This document shows, piece after piece, positions 54,190-64,000 of a stretch of 64,000 nt of DNA; within the stretch, counting starts at the first letter, position 1, and every line of letters begins with the position of its first letter. This stretch comes from Hsuehochloa calcarea (lineage: Eukaryota; Streptophyta; Magnoliopsida; Poales; Poaceae). The stretch spans positions 47,006,777 to 47,070,776 of the forward strand of contig CM070609.1 of assembly GCA_036346395.1 (NCBI GenBank), read 5' to 3'. Below the pieces are notes generated by a model that was not told where the DNA came from, did no database searches, and was given only the letters and a program-made list of their open reading frames with translations. Position numbers and translations under genes: made by a program.

Positions 54190-57100
54190 CTCCTTTTTCT
54201 CTCCTCAACAACCAAAGCCACTGCCATCCGGTTCTCTTCCCCCCAACCGAACAGCTCTTTTCTTTTCTCCTCTCCAGCTGCTCCATTTCTAGTCACCGAG
54301 TCTACACTAGCTCAGGTTCATACCTTCTCTCCTCCCAATCCCACCCAAGAAACCCTAATCCTCTCATGCATGTTATGAAGAAGAGCAGCCAGTTGCAGCA
54401 TTCATCTTCGCAAGGGCAACTTAGTTTAGCTACTAGTTCCCACATGCAATGGCGCCGTTTGAGCATTTTTGAAGAAGAGCAGCCAGTTGCAGCAATTCAG
54501 TCCCGTGCTGGCCGGAAGCAGCATCAGGAGCTACCAGTACAGCCGAGTAGAAGCAGGCGGGCTAGTAGCAGTTCGGCCTGGAGTAGCAGCAGGCAGCAGG
54601 CAGCAGCCATGCGCAGTGGCTTGATTGAGCAGCTTCGGCAGCAGCTTCGGCAGTGCTGTTCGGCCGGTGGCTTGCTAGCCAGGGAGCGGGGTCGGCCGAA
54701 GCAAGGAAAAGGCAGAGGAGAGGATCCCCGGTGGAGATGAGGCAGAGAACTGACGGTGTTGAGTTGAGGCAGATCGGCGGACGGCGTGATGCCTAGGCGA
54801 GGCCGAGGCGCGGCCAAGGCGTGGCTGACGGCGTCAAAGGCGGTGGCGGCACATGCGAGTATCGAGGCGGCGCGGCGCGCGAAGGCGGCCGAGCTCGGGG
54901 CAGCCGAGGACGCGAAGACGGCGGCGTGGAGGAGCCGGCCGAGAGCGCGGCGCATGCATGCGACAGCCATGCATGTAGCGGTGCGACGGCTTGAGCAAGG
55001 TGAGGCGGTGTCGACACGACGGCGTGGCGCATGCGGCGGCACTAGGACGACTGACATGGACGAGGAGCCGGACATGGGCGCGGACGGGCTCGATGACGAC
55101 TACGGTGGACGTGTACGCGGAGCCGAGAGGACGTCTGGTGATTTTTCGCACGCCTAGTACCGCGGTAAAAATCTTTAGTGTTTAATCGTGTTTACGATAT
55201 TTAGTTGTGCATGTTGCATATTAGTCATGAGTATGGCATCTATTTATACATGGATATTTATTTAAAAAAATGATGTGATAGCTTAAGACCGGTATAGCTC
55301 TCCGGCTAGGTTGTATCGTGCGTAGGCTTGATTATGTGTCGATATATTAGTGAACGTGAATAATTAGATTATTGTAGCAAAATACGAATATTATTGATCG
55401 GTGGATGCTAGACTAAATTTATGAGTTTATTATTTTGATCGGCCGATATTATTGTAAGGTCGCATGGAAGCTAGTGGTGATCTTTGGAGGTTAAATTGTT
55501 TGGAGGTTTCTTCTCAGATTGGGTTAGTAATTTTTGAAGATAGGATGCATAAAGATTTTTATAATCTATTACTTGGTGGATGATGTATGTGTTGATGATT
55601 AATGATATGTCTTTTGTATATGTGTATTGTTGCTCGTTGGATGTCGGATTATGTACATTGTTGGAGTAATTGAATCGGATGATTTAATTGAGCATTAGCA
55701 AATTGATCGGATGTTCGAAGTAATAGCTACGTGAGTCATGTATGCTACAAATTGGAGATGGTAGAATGAAATATTCGATTTTGGATAAATAATTGGATTG
55801 ATGTGTATTTAGTAGTTAAGTCCTATGGTGCCGAGTTGGTGAAATTGTATCTTCTATTTGGATTAGTCGATGAATGATTGATAGTCGATCGGTGAGGCAC
55901 ATATGTGGTTTGATTGGTAGATGTCGTACATGACTAAGTTCGGTGGTATGAATATGAGTTGATCGATTACTGAGCTATTGGATGATGGATGTGTTATTAA
56001 ATTGTTAATGCTCATTAGGTGTCGGTTAGTCGATTAAACCTCGGTCGGTAGTAATTTCGGGTGTATGCGAATATGAATTGCCGAGGCAAGACTAGTAGAG
56101 CTAGATAGTTAGTATTAGCTTAAATAATATATCAGAGAAGGATTGATGGATTTAGGTATGGTGTTATGCCCACAAGTCGATGGATTTTGTACAATTATTG
56201 AATAGGTTGTATAGTTGGAAGATCATTAATCCAGGCATTGTGTGGTTGGATGGACTACTTTGATTATGACAGATGAGAGTTTAGATTGAGTTTTGAAAGT
56301 ATTTTTACGTGGTAGAAATTCCAGAAAAAGAATTACTTTTACACTACAAAATGCTTTTAACTTTGAAAATTCATAACTAATTCATATGAACTCTGAATGA
56401 TTTGAACCAAGTTATTTTTGTCTTATAATTTTATTACCTATTCAGATATGTAATCATTTTCTTTACCACTGTTCTACAAATTTGTGCTAAAAATAGGATT
56501 TTGGATGAATAGTAATCGAAGCCTATTTTTCAGCATTTTTTCAAAAACCAATTTTCAAACTGCTATAACTTTCACATACGAAATCCAAATGATATAATTA
56601 TTTCACATAAATTCATCTAAAATCATAATCTAGCTACTGCAAAAATTTCATTCATTTATGAGAAATTTGAATTTTTGGCTTTTCTCGGTGTTCATTCAAT
56701 ATCGTTATTTCTATAGAGTCTGAGTTGTCGCAAATGAACGACTACGTAACCGAAAGTGAGCAAGTGAACTCCCAGCAAGGCAAGCATCATTTGAACTTTC
56801 TTTTGCATCATATTGATCCCAGTTTTATTACACTAGTGTTTGAAATGCAATGATATTGCATGCATGCTATTTTCGGTATACTGTTATGTTATAAGTAGAT
56901 TAGTTATATCATATACTTGCTGGTTATCCTTGATATTTTCCATATACTTATGCTTAAGGTATATGCTTGTGATGATGAGATTGTTGTGTGTTGAATGCTT
57001 AGCCATTGCGGGTCTAGATAACGCAGTAGATCAATTGACGGGACTAGCTCGTCAATTGTGGGAGACACATAACAATTCTTAGTCTTTTATTAATTTTTGT

Positions 57101-58665
57101 CCAGTTTGTTACTTCTGGTTATCGAGTTAAATTTTGGTTATGTTAAAAAGGTTTTTGGGTCCGTACAAGTGGTTGTAGTGTGGATGCTGTTATGCACGAG
57201 ACCCGGGTTTGTGGTTGTCTTGTCTGGACCATTAAGGATCGAACCATGGACGTTACACTCCAAGTACCGAGCGTACTATCACATGCGAGATATGGGTACC
57301 GTATGGTTAAGTAAGGGGAAAGTTTTATTGGGTTGGACCGCAGGTGGTGTGAGGACATAGAGACCGTGAAATCCTATGTTCCTTAGGAACCCAGTGTGAT
57401 ATATACTGTGCTTAATGAGCACGATTACTTATGTTGAGGAAAAACAACATACTAACTACCTCACACTGACCCCTCCGGCACAACATGTGTGCCCGCTTAG
57501 CGTTTGCTATATGCTTATGTCTAAGATGGGATTTGTCTCACATGGGTGGTCTATCCCAATAGGATTTTCTTGCTAAAAATGACTGTATCTCGATTCTCCC
57601 CGGCCGGCATACCTAAGGAAGTGTGCTATTTTCGGAGGCATCTGGAGGCTTACGGGCTAGTCGAGTCATGTCGGTAAAGTAGTAAACCTCTGCAGAGATA
57701 ATCTATTTGAATAGCCGTGTCCGCGGTTATGGACAACACTTGGTTTAAGTATGCTTCATCGTTAGTCTCAAAAGTTAAAAGTTGACATGGTTATAAATTG
57801 GTTACGACACAAATGGGATGTTCGTGTGCTTTAGTTTATCAAAGTGGACAACCACTTTGGTATTGTTTGATTTATTACATTATCTATGTCTTGTGAAACT
57901 TTCGTTTGAATAAATGATTTGCAACTTGGCTTTGAAAACTAGGTGGTCTAGGAATGTAAGATGTTGCATTTTCTACAAAACTAAGCCACTACTGCTATCC
58001 TTTGATTGCCCAATATGCATAACCAGATTTTCTTTGTGTAAGACTTGCGAGTGCACTTGTACTCAGCCAGATGTTGGCTGGCCTTTTTTGTTTTTTTTCT
58101 TTTCAGGTGAGGACGATATCAAGCCCGATGAGCACGTCAGTGCCGATTTAGACGACACTGATGAGTAGTGCTATCATTTAACCCCCAGTCGGTTGCCTTG
58201 TGTTATGGGCATACCTTGCTAGACCTTTTGGTTTATTTATCTTGCTTCCGCTGTTATTTATCACTCTTATTTGAATTTGGTCGGTCGGTCATTTTGTAAT
58301 AGTTGTAGACTTAACTATTATGTTGTATGTCTTTTGGATTGTTAATGTACGATGTTGTATGGATGTGATCAACGTTGAATGAGAGTATGAGTGTGTTGGT
58401 CGCTGATCCTGGGAGCCAACACGACCTCATACTCACTGTTATGAATCCCACTTTAACTTGTCTAAGCATTGGCTTTGACCGTTTGGAGAACCGGTAATCA
58501 TGTAGTGCTTGCAGAGGAGCAGTGCGCATGATCACCGGGGCTCTAGTTTCGGTCAAGCTCCTCACTTGGATCGAGTTAAGGTGGAATTCATTTACTTGAG
58601 GCCCAGAGTTACTTCCTTAAGATCAGGATTGCCTCGGTCTTACGGAAATAACCCGGGGGTCCTCA
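54190..58665 (+). mobile_element. Very large LTR-like insertion, probably a gypsy solo LTR
   Basis: About 4.5 kb separating two adjacent segments of the same Copia polyprotein. CTCAG (54185-54189) and CACAG (58666-58670) could be a one-mismatch duplication, but the left end does not start TG. AACCTCTGCAGAGATAATC with ATAGCCGTGTCCGCGGTTATGG (57687-57735) and the CCGGGGGTCCTCA end are words I associate with long LTRs of grass gypsy (RIRE3/RIRE8-like) elements. The block at 54360-55160 is GC-rich and open in many frames on both strands; the rest is AT-rich. No pol sequence was recognised. Orientation and ends are uncertain. Confidence 0.5.
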
Positions 58666-58682
58666 CACAGGGTCTCTACTTG

Positions 58683-59730
58683 ATCGTCTGAGTCTCCCAT
58701 CTTCCTCCACCCACGTGGTTTCAGTTCTTGCGTTAGTTTCTGTTAGTTTTCCTCAGTGGCATCATCGACTTGGTCATTTGTGTGGTTCTAGTCTTTCTAC
58801 ATTAGCTAGTCAGGGTGTCCTAGGTCGTGTCATTGTCGACACTAGTTATGATTGTAAAGGTTGCAAGCTTGGTAAACAGCTGCAACTCCCATATCCTACC
58901 AATACATCTCAGTCTAGTCGTCCTTTTGAGTTAGTTCATTCTGATGTTTGGGGTCCTACTCCTTTTGCTTCCAAAGGTGGTCATATCTATTATGTAATTT
59001 TTATTGATGACTATTCTCGATATACTTGGGTTTATTTTATGAAACATCATTCTCAACTCTTATCCATTTAGCAGTCTTTTGCTCGTATGGTTCACACCCA
59101 GTTTTCCACTTCTATTCAGACTTTTCGTTCTGATTCAGGGGAGGAGTACTTGTCGCATGCCTTTCATCAATTTCTCTCCGTTGAGGGAACCTTTCCTTAG
59201 CTTTCTGTCCTGGTGTCCATGCTCAAAACAACATTGCTGAACGTAAACATCGTCATCTTATTGAAACTGCTCGTACTCTTTTACTTGCATCTCATGTCCT
59301 AGGACATTTTTGGGCTGATGCGGTTTCTACGTCTATCTATCTCATTAATATGCAACCATCTTCTCGCCTTAAAGGAAAGTGTCCTGGAGAGCTCTTGTTT
59401 TCTACTCCCCTTGGTATGACCATCTTCGAGTTTTTGGTTGTACCTATTATGTTCTGCTTCCGCCGCGTGAGCGCACCAAGTTAACAGCTTAGTTTGTCGA
59501 GTGTGTTTTCCTTGAATATAGTCTTGAGCATAAGGGCTATTGTTGTTATGATCCCTCTGCTCGGCGTATGTGCCTTTCTCATGACATTTCTTTTGTTAAG
59601 GATCATCCCTACTTTTATTCTTCTACCACTTGGTCCTCCTTTTCCGCTGAGTCTCTCTTTTCTTTACCTTCCACCCATTGTTTCGTCTGAAGCACCTCTT
59701 TCTCTGGAGTCCTCTTCTCCATCTTAGACA
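58683..59730 (+). pseudogene. Copia gag-pre-integrase and integrase
   Basis: FPQWHHRLGHLCGSSLSTLA and CKGCKLGKQLQLPYP form the HHCC zinc domain. SDVWGPTPFASKGG, VIFIDDYSRYTWVYF, FRSDSGEEYLSHAF and NNIAERKHRHLIETAR hold the D, D, E residues. The C-terminal part (ADAVSTSIYLINMQPSSRLKG, CVFLEYS) follows in other frames. Stops at 59071, 59200 and 59490 and frameshifts make it inactive. Confidence 0.9.
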
Positions 59731-60815
59731 TATCACCGTTTCCTCTTCACTATACTCGTCGGCCTAGGGTTCCTCCTGATACTTAGCCTTCTAATGTTTC
59801 CCCCTCTGATGGTATGGCTAGTACTGATGATACTCTTTCTGATGATCCTACACCGACACCATCATCTCGGTATGAGTTTCGTGATCGTACTACTATTGCA
59901 GCTCCTGATAGATATGGTTTTCTTTCTACTGTTGTGATGCCTGAGCCTCACACTTATCAGGAGGTTGTTCTTCATCCTGACTGGGAGTTAGCTGCTTTGG
60001 ATCATACTAGTACATGAGATCTTATTCCTTTACCTGCTCATGTTGTTCCTTTTACTTACAAGTGGGTTTTTAAGGTTAAGACAAAATCTAACGGCTTTGT
60101 TGAGAGGTACAAGGCTCGACTAGTTGCTCATAGTTTTCATCAGGCACATGGTTGTGATTATGACGAGATATTTTCTCATGTTGCTCATATGATAACGGTT
60201 CGCACTCTTGTTGTTGTGGCTGATGTTCGCTCTTGGACTATCTCTTAGATGGATGTGGAAAATGTGTTTCTTCATGGTGACTTACATGAGGAGGTTTATA
60301 TGACACCACCCCAGGGAGTTATGGCTCCTGCTGGTCATGTTTGTCGCCTTCGTCGTACTCTTTATGGCCTCAAATAGGCTCCTATTGCTTGGTTTGAGCG
60401 GTCCAGTTCAGTTGTGTTAGATGCTAGTTTCTTCCAAAGTAAGCATGATCCTGCATTGTTTATTCATACATCTCCACGTGGTCGTACTATGCTTTTACTC
60501 TATGTTGATGACATGCTGATTACCGGAGATGACAAGGAGTACATTGCTTTTGTTAAGCAACAGCTCAGTGAGCAGGTTTTTATGTCAGGTTTGGGTCCTC
60601 TCTGTTATTTTCTGGAGATTGAGTTTACTTGGACAAATGATGGCTACTATCTATCTCAGTAGCGTTATATTCAGGATTTGCTTGCTCGCTCTGGTCTCAC
60701 TGACAGTCGAACAGCTACTACTCTTATGGAGCTTCAACTTCATCTTTGTCCTACTTGTGACACTTTGCTTGAAGACCCTTATCGATATCGTCATATTGTT
60801 GGGAGTCTTGTCTTG
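59731..60815 (+). pseudogene. Copia reverse transcriptase
   Basis: TYKWVFKVKTKSNGFVERYK, RLVAHSFHQAHGCDYDEIF, MDVENVFLHGDLHEEVYM, CRLRRTLYGLK and LLYVDDMLITGDDKEY, with the YVDD motif and the preceding aspartate present. Stops occur before MDVEN, after LYGLK and after YYLSQ. The linker before it (59814-60017) is Ser/Pro-rich. Confidence 0.9.
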
Positions 60816-61232
60816 CAGTGACACGTCCTGGTATTGCTCATTCTATTCATGTACTCAGCCAGTTTGTTTCTACTCCCACGTCTGTTCATTATGCCCACCT
60901 GCTACGTATGTTGCGCTATCTACGAGGGACTGTTGATTGTTGTCCTTTTTATTCTCGGTCGAATCAGCTTCAGTTTCATGCTTACTCTGACTCGACTTGG
61001 GCAAGTGATCCTGTTGATCGACTATCTGACTCTGGCTATTGCATATTTCTTTGGTCTTCGCTTATTGCCTAGAAGTTCAAGAAATAGACTGTGGTTTCAC
61101 GGTCTAGTGCTGAGGCTGAGCTCCGAGCGTTGGCCACTACTACTTCAGAGATTGTTTGGCTTCGTTGGCTTTTAGCTGATCTTGGTGTGTCATGCGATAC
61201 TCCTGCATCTCTTCTGTGTGACAACACTAGTG

Positions 61233-62240
61233 TGTCGTAGCCAGACACCAGGGGGTGCCCCGCACCCTCAGGTCGTCAGGAATACCATTGTACTGTCAGG
61301 GATACTGCGCCTGTGTAAACCAAGCCTATACGGTTTAGTGTGGACAAATGTATCTAAATACCCCCCCCCCTCTCCATATTGTGAGGGCAAGAAGGTAAAT
61401 GTCCCTTCTTGCCCTCCTATATATAGGGCCCCAAGGGCATGTACAAGGGGGGACTCTCATTCACACTAAAGACAATACACTCATGACTCCTTATGAGCAA
61501 CACACATACATATTCTGGTTTCCTAGTTCTCTCTCTCTCTCTCTTCAGTCCTCTCTCACAATAAAAAAGGTACCTAGTACCCACTGTCTAGCCTTTTTCG
61601 CTACGACAGTTGGCGCCGTCCGTGCGGATCAAACAAGAAGCTAAAAACTTTCCTCACCCCTTCGCTCATCACCCAGAGCTTTCCTCACCCCTTCGCTCAT
61701 CACCCGGAGCGCCCCCACCCCTTTGCTCGTCACCCGGAGCTCCCCCACCCCTCCGCCTTGGGAGCCTCCGGAGGACTCCGTCTCCACAGCCTCGGAGGCC
61801 CCCGCCTTCGGCCTCCTCCGTAGCCTCCGGAAGACTCCGCCGCCTCCGGAGGACTCTGCCACAGCCTCGGAGGCCCCCCACCTTTGGCCTCGCCTCCGGA
61901 GGACTCTGGCGTAGCCTCAGAGCCCCCCCACGGCCTCCGACGCCGCCTCGGGAGGCCCCTCGCCTCTTCGCCCTCCGCCTCCACAGCCTCGGAGGCCCTT
62001 CCCGGAGGACTTGGGGGCCCTATACATAGGAGGGCAAGAAGGGATATTTACCTTCTTGCCCTCACAATATGGAGAGAGAGAGGGACTCTCATTGACACTA
62101 AAGACAATACACTCATGACTCCTTATGAGCAACACACATACATATTCGGGTTTTCTAGTTCTCTCTCTCTCTCTCTTCAGTCCTCTCTCACAATAAAAAA
62201 GGTACCTAGTACCCACTGTCTAGCCTTTTTCGCTACGACA
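61233..62240 (+). mobile_element. Short gypsy-type element, nearly coding-free, TSD CTAGTG
   Basis: 1008 bp. The 5' LTR (61233-61608) begins TGTCGTAGC and ends GCTACGACA. A primer-binding-site-like TGGCGCCGTCCGTGCGG (61611) follows, in the position and form seen in many grass gypsy elements. The interior is a GC-rich block with tandem CTTCGCTCATCACCCGGAGC units (61650-61750) and CTCCGGAGGACTC words. The 3' LTR (about 62010-62240) lacks its first 140 bases and has an inverted segment. Flanks: CTAGTG at 61227-61232 and 62241-62246, one base more than the usual five. It codes for nothing, like a TRIM. Confidence 0.8.
61374..61432 (+). repeat. Hairpin segment in the 5' LTR
   Basis: GAGGGCAAGAAGG and CCTTCTTGCCCTC pair around a short AAATGT-type loop. 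The same segment appears reverse-complemented at about 62014-62072 in the 3' LTR with two differences. Confidence 0.85.
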
Positions 62241-62479
62241 CTAGTGCTATACAGATTGCTACTGATCCAGTGAAGCATGAGCCGACTAATCACATCGGTG
62301 TGGATGCATCTTTCACACGTTCTCATTGTCAACAGAAGACTATTGCTCTTTAGTGTGTGCCCTTTGAGATTCAAGTTGATGATTTCTTCACCAAGGCTCA
62401 AACTCGAGAGCAACATCGCTTCCATCTCTCCAAACTCAATGTTTTAGATCCTCCCGACCTATGTTGAGTTTGAATGGGA

Positions 62480-62633
62480 GTGTTATGTATGTGTATATGG
62501 CCCATGAGGCCTATGTGTTATAAGGTTTCTACTGTGTAGTATATATACTTTGGATATTCATGTGAGAGGTTGATCTGTAACAATCATGAGCACCTCTGTG
62601 TTTTATCATGGCTTTAGTATTATATTTTCTCAA
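62480..62633 (+). mobile_element. 3' LTR of the Copia element (end uncertain)
   Basis: Starts TGTTATGTATGTGTATATGG after a polypurine-like TTTGAATGGGAG. It contains TATATATAC near 62545. A CA at 62632-62633 may end it, but without the 5' partner the end cannot be fixed. Confidence 0.5.
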
Positions 62634-63106
62634 AATTAATATTGTTGTGAGAACCTGGAGCTTTCAGTCTGATAACTCTGTTATGATCAGTAAATCAACA
62701 TGTTCATTCACAACTTCCTGTCCTTGGCCAACTAAGCATCAAATTTGGTTACTGAAACATTCACCAAAAAAATGCTTCCTGAAAGTTCCTTTGACGTATC
62801 CTGCACCCACCTTTTTTCCCAATTAGATGCTATCCCAGCAATCGCACAAATTAATTTCCATGCTTTAACATGGAAAACTTGGGTCATGGTGGTCTTCTGC
62901 TAATTTGCTCTATATTGCCATTGCATTGCCCCTTTCCTGTCTTGCACAGCGCTGAGCCTCTGAGGTTACCAACTGAACATTGTTGGACCACAACAGACTA
63001 GTGTTGCTGTACTACATATCTGTTTTATGATGCTTGTTATTTCATAGCTCTACTGTTAACTTTTACCCAAGGGGGTTGATATTAATTAATGCCTTACAAT
63101 TTGCAG
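62634..63106 (+). other. Presumed intron of the HAK gene
   Basis: AT-rich without recognised exons. It ends in TTACAATTTGCAG, a good splice acceptor for the exon at 63107. Confidence 0.5.
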
Positions 63107-63968
63107 TTCTTTCTGCAACAGGTGGAATAAAGGTCGAAGAACCTAAAATGAGAAATGGTACATGTGCAATGTTGAAATTAGTATATTTTTCTTCTTTTAT
63201 TAGCATCTACTTTACTGTGTGCGCATTGATATTTATCTGCTATTGCACTTTAGAGGAAGATGTCAGATTTGCCATTGCTGTTAGTTTAACTAGACATGTT
63301 GATAAGAACACGCAAACGATAACATTAACATGCTAACTGAGATTTGAAGCATCGCCTTTCATTCTAGGAACTCTGAATGGAAGTATGCAAGGGAATAGTT
63401 CTGTTTGTTATAATCAGATAGAGCAGACAAATAATACTGTGAGTTAGACCTATGTGTGGTTAACTAAGTCATTGTAGTTTCTTTTCCTTATCAGATGTGT
63501 TTGTAATCGTCTCCGTGGTGATATTGATTGGATTCTTCAGCATGCAGCAACATGATCGGTCAGTTATTAAGGCGTTCAATCCTGTCTTTTGGCTCATGCT
63601 GCAGGGACAGAAGCATTATTTGCTGACCTTGCATATTTTCCTGTACAAGCTATTCAGGTACCATTTGTTGGTTGTCATTGTTGTTGACTATGCATGTTCT
63701 GATAAGAATTAAGCAGCATGGATTCAGCAGGAAATTTTTAGAGGCATATCTACATTTTTAACAGACATTTTCACATGGGTACAGAAAATCAACCTATTTG
63801 CTTGCTTGCTTGCTGGCTGGCTGACAACATCCTTTATCATTTCGATAGGCAGATTGCTTCCACTGTGGTTGTGTTCCCATGCCTTCTTTTGCAATATACT
63901 GGCCAAGCTGCCTTTATAGCTGCACAACAATGATCGTGTCTCACATGCCTTCTATTATTCTCTTCCAG
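63107..63968 (+). pseudogene. HAK/KUP potassium transporter pseudogene, partial
   Basis: HAK/KUP proteins carry K+ across membranes. Exon 63107-63157 encodes LSATGGIKVEEPKMRN (family: LSAVxGIK). The next exon from 63495 continues the frame as DVFVIVSVVILIGFFSMQQ, then jumps to DRSVIKAFNP, missing about 35 codons. Exon 63605-63657 encodes GTEALFADLAYFPVQAIQ, and exon 63853-63968 encodes IASTVVVFPCLLLQYTGQA; both are strongly conserved in the family. The last exon has an extra base near 63922: after AAFIAA the frame turns to stop, while the +1 frame gives NNDRVSHAFYYSLP. Splice sites (CAG / GTACC, GTAAAA) are good. The sequence between AFNP and GTEAL is also lost. Earlier exons are not seen; the gene runs past 64000. 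Confidence 0.85.
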
Positions 63969-64000
63969 GTAAAATCAGACCTATGAACTCCTCAGTTATT

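Larger units (their letters stand above)
60816..62465 (+). pseudogene. Copia RNase H, split by an insertion
   Basis: HSIHVLSQFVSTPTSVHYAH, RMLRYLRGTVDCCPFYSRS and AYSDSTWASDPVDRLSDSGY carry the first acidic residues. SLLCDNTS is cut at 61232 and continues at 62247 as AIQIATDPVKHEPTNHIGVD, then FEIQVDDFFTKAQTREQHRF. Two stops and one frameshift are visible. The inserted element is at 61233-62240. Confidence 0.88.
52448..62633 (+). mobile_element. Decayed Copia element with three insertions (approximate ends)
   Basis: Gag, protease, integrase, reverse transcriptase and RNase H occur in Copia order on the plus strand. Insertions: a gypsy solo LTR at 52854-54052, a 4.5-kb LTR-like block at about 54190-58665 and a 1-kb gypsy-type element at 61233-62240. 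At the 3' end TTTGAATGGGAG (polypurine-like) precedes TGTTATGTATGTG at 62480, taken as the 3' LTR start. The 5' LTR was not found, so the element is 5'-truncated or too decayed there. Confidence 0.75.

Noticed and set aside
54524..55157. Open stretches of 105-183 codons on both strands
   Set aside because: GC-rich block in an LTR-like region; Ala/Arg-rich low-complexity peptides without motifs.
61640..62029. Pro/Arg-rich open stretches in the short gypsy element
   Set aside because: Made of tandem CTCACCCGGAGC and CTCCGGAGG units; no conserved protein.

Overview
The window is nuclear DNA of a grass and looks most like rice (Oryza) or a close relative. It holds RIRE1/BARE-type, Sirevirus-type and smaller Copia LTR elements, large gypsy LTRs, CACTA elements with a grass-type subterminal repeat, two hAT elements, a Mutator-like element coding for a plant mobile domain, a Stowaway MITE, and GC-rich grass gene fragments (LEA group 1, F-box, HAK K+ transporter). 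Everything here is reading and motif recognition by eye; no alignment or database search was run. Nearly the whole window is nested transposable elements, and almost no intact host gene is visible. Layout, left to right. 1-4412: a minus-strand Sirevirus pol fragment, a deletion derivative of a Sirevirus-type LTR element (two LTR pieces around a gag scrap), then the leader, primer-binding site and a complete 1.63-kb LTR of a minus-strand BARE/RIRE1-like element. 4988 to about 13770: an old plus-strand hAT element (BED finger plus transposase pieces). It was broken by Sirevirus LTR scraps and by a minus-strand gypsy remnant. The gypsy protease is split by a BARE-like solo LTR, which is itself split by a Sirevirus solo LTR with target duplication TTATC. 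14098-14879: a plant-specific gene of unknown function with a frameshift. 15219 to about 45810: a minus-strand hAT element whose transposase exons lie at 43.3-44.1 kb, 34.6-34.8 kb and 16.2-16.8 kb, because two large insertions separate them. One is a 17.8-kb Sirevirus-like Copia element (16766-34570, TSD GAGGC) that itself contains a 6.8-kb Copia element (20919-27755, TSD GTATA). The other is an 8.5-kb CACTA element (34771-43237, TSD ATG) that carries a Sirevirus solo LTR (TSD GTATT), a nested 1.77-kb CACTA element (TSD CTA) and a two-exon F-box-type pseudogene. 46.2-46.6 kb: a LEA group 1 pseudogene with an ABRE-rich promoter. 46724-50668: a Mutator-like element with long terminal inverted repeats around a decayed plant-mobile-domain gene. 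50748-51014: a Stowaway-like MITE. 52.4-62.6 kb: a decayed Copia element interrupted by a gypsy solo LTR (TSD TTATG), a very large LTR-like block and a short gypsy-type element. 63107-63968: exons of a HAK/KUP potassium-transporter pseudogene that continues past the right edge. Working together: no host pathway is encoded. The meaningful relationships are insertion order and hitch-hiking. Six insertions have exact or near-exact target duplications, so relative ages can be read directly. The hAT reading frame closes again across the Sirevirus duplication and nearly so across the CACTA one. The most interesting objects are the CACTA element carrying a complete F-box-type gene copy, a long inverted-repeat hairpin in the nested CACTA, the Sirevirus Gag with regularly spaced CxxC pairs in a coiled coil, the PMD-bearing Mutator element, and a short gypsy element with an inverted hairpin segment in one LTR.
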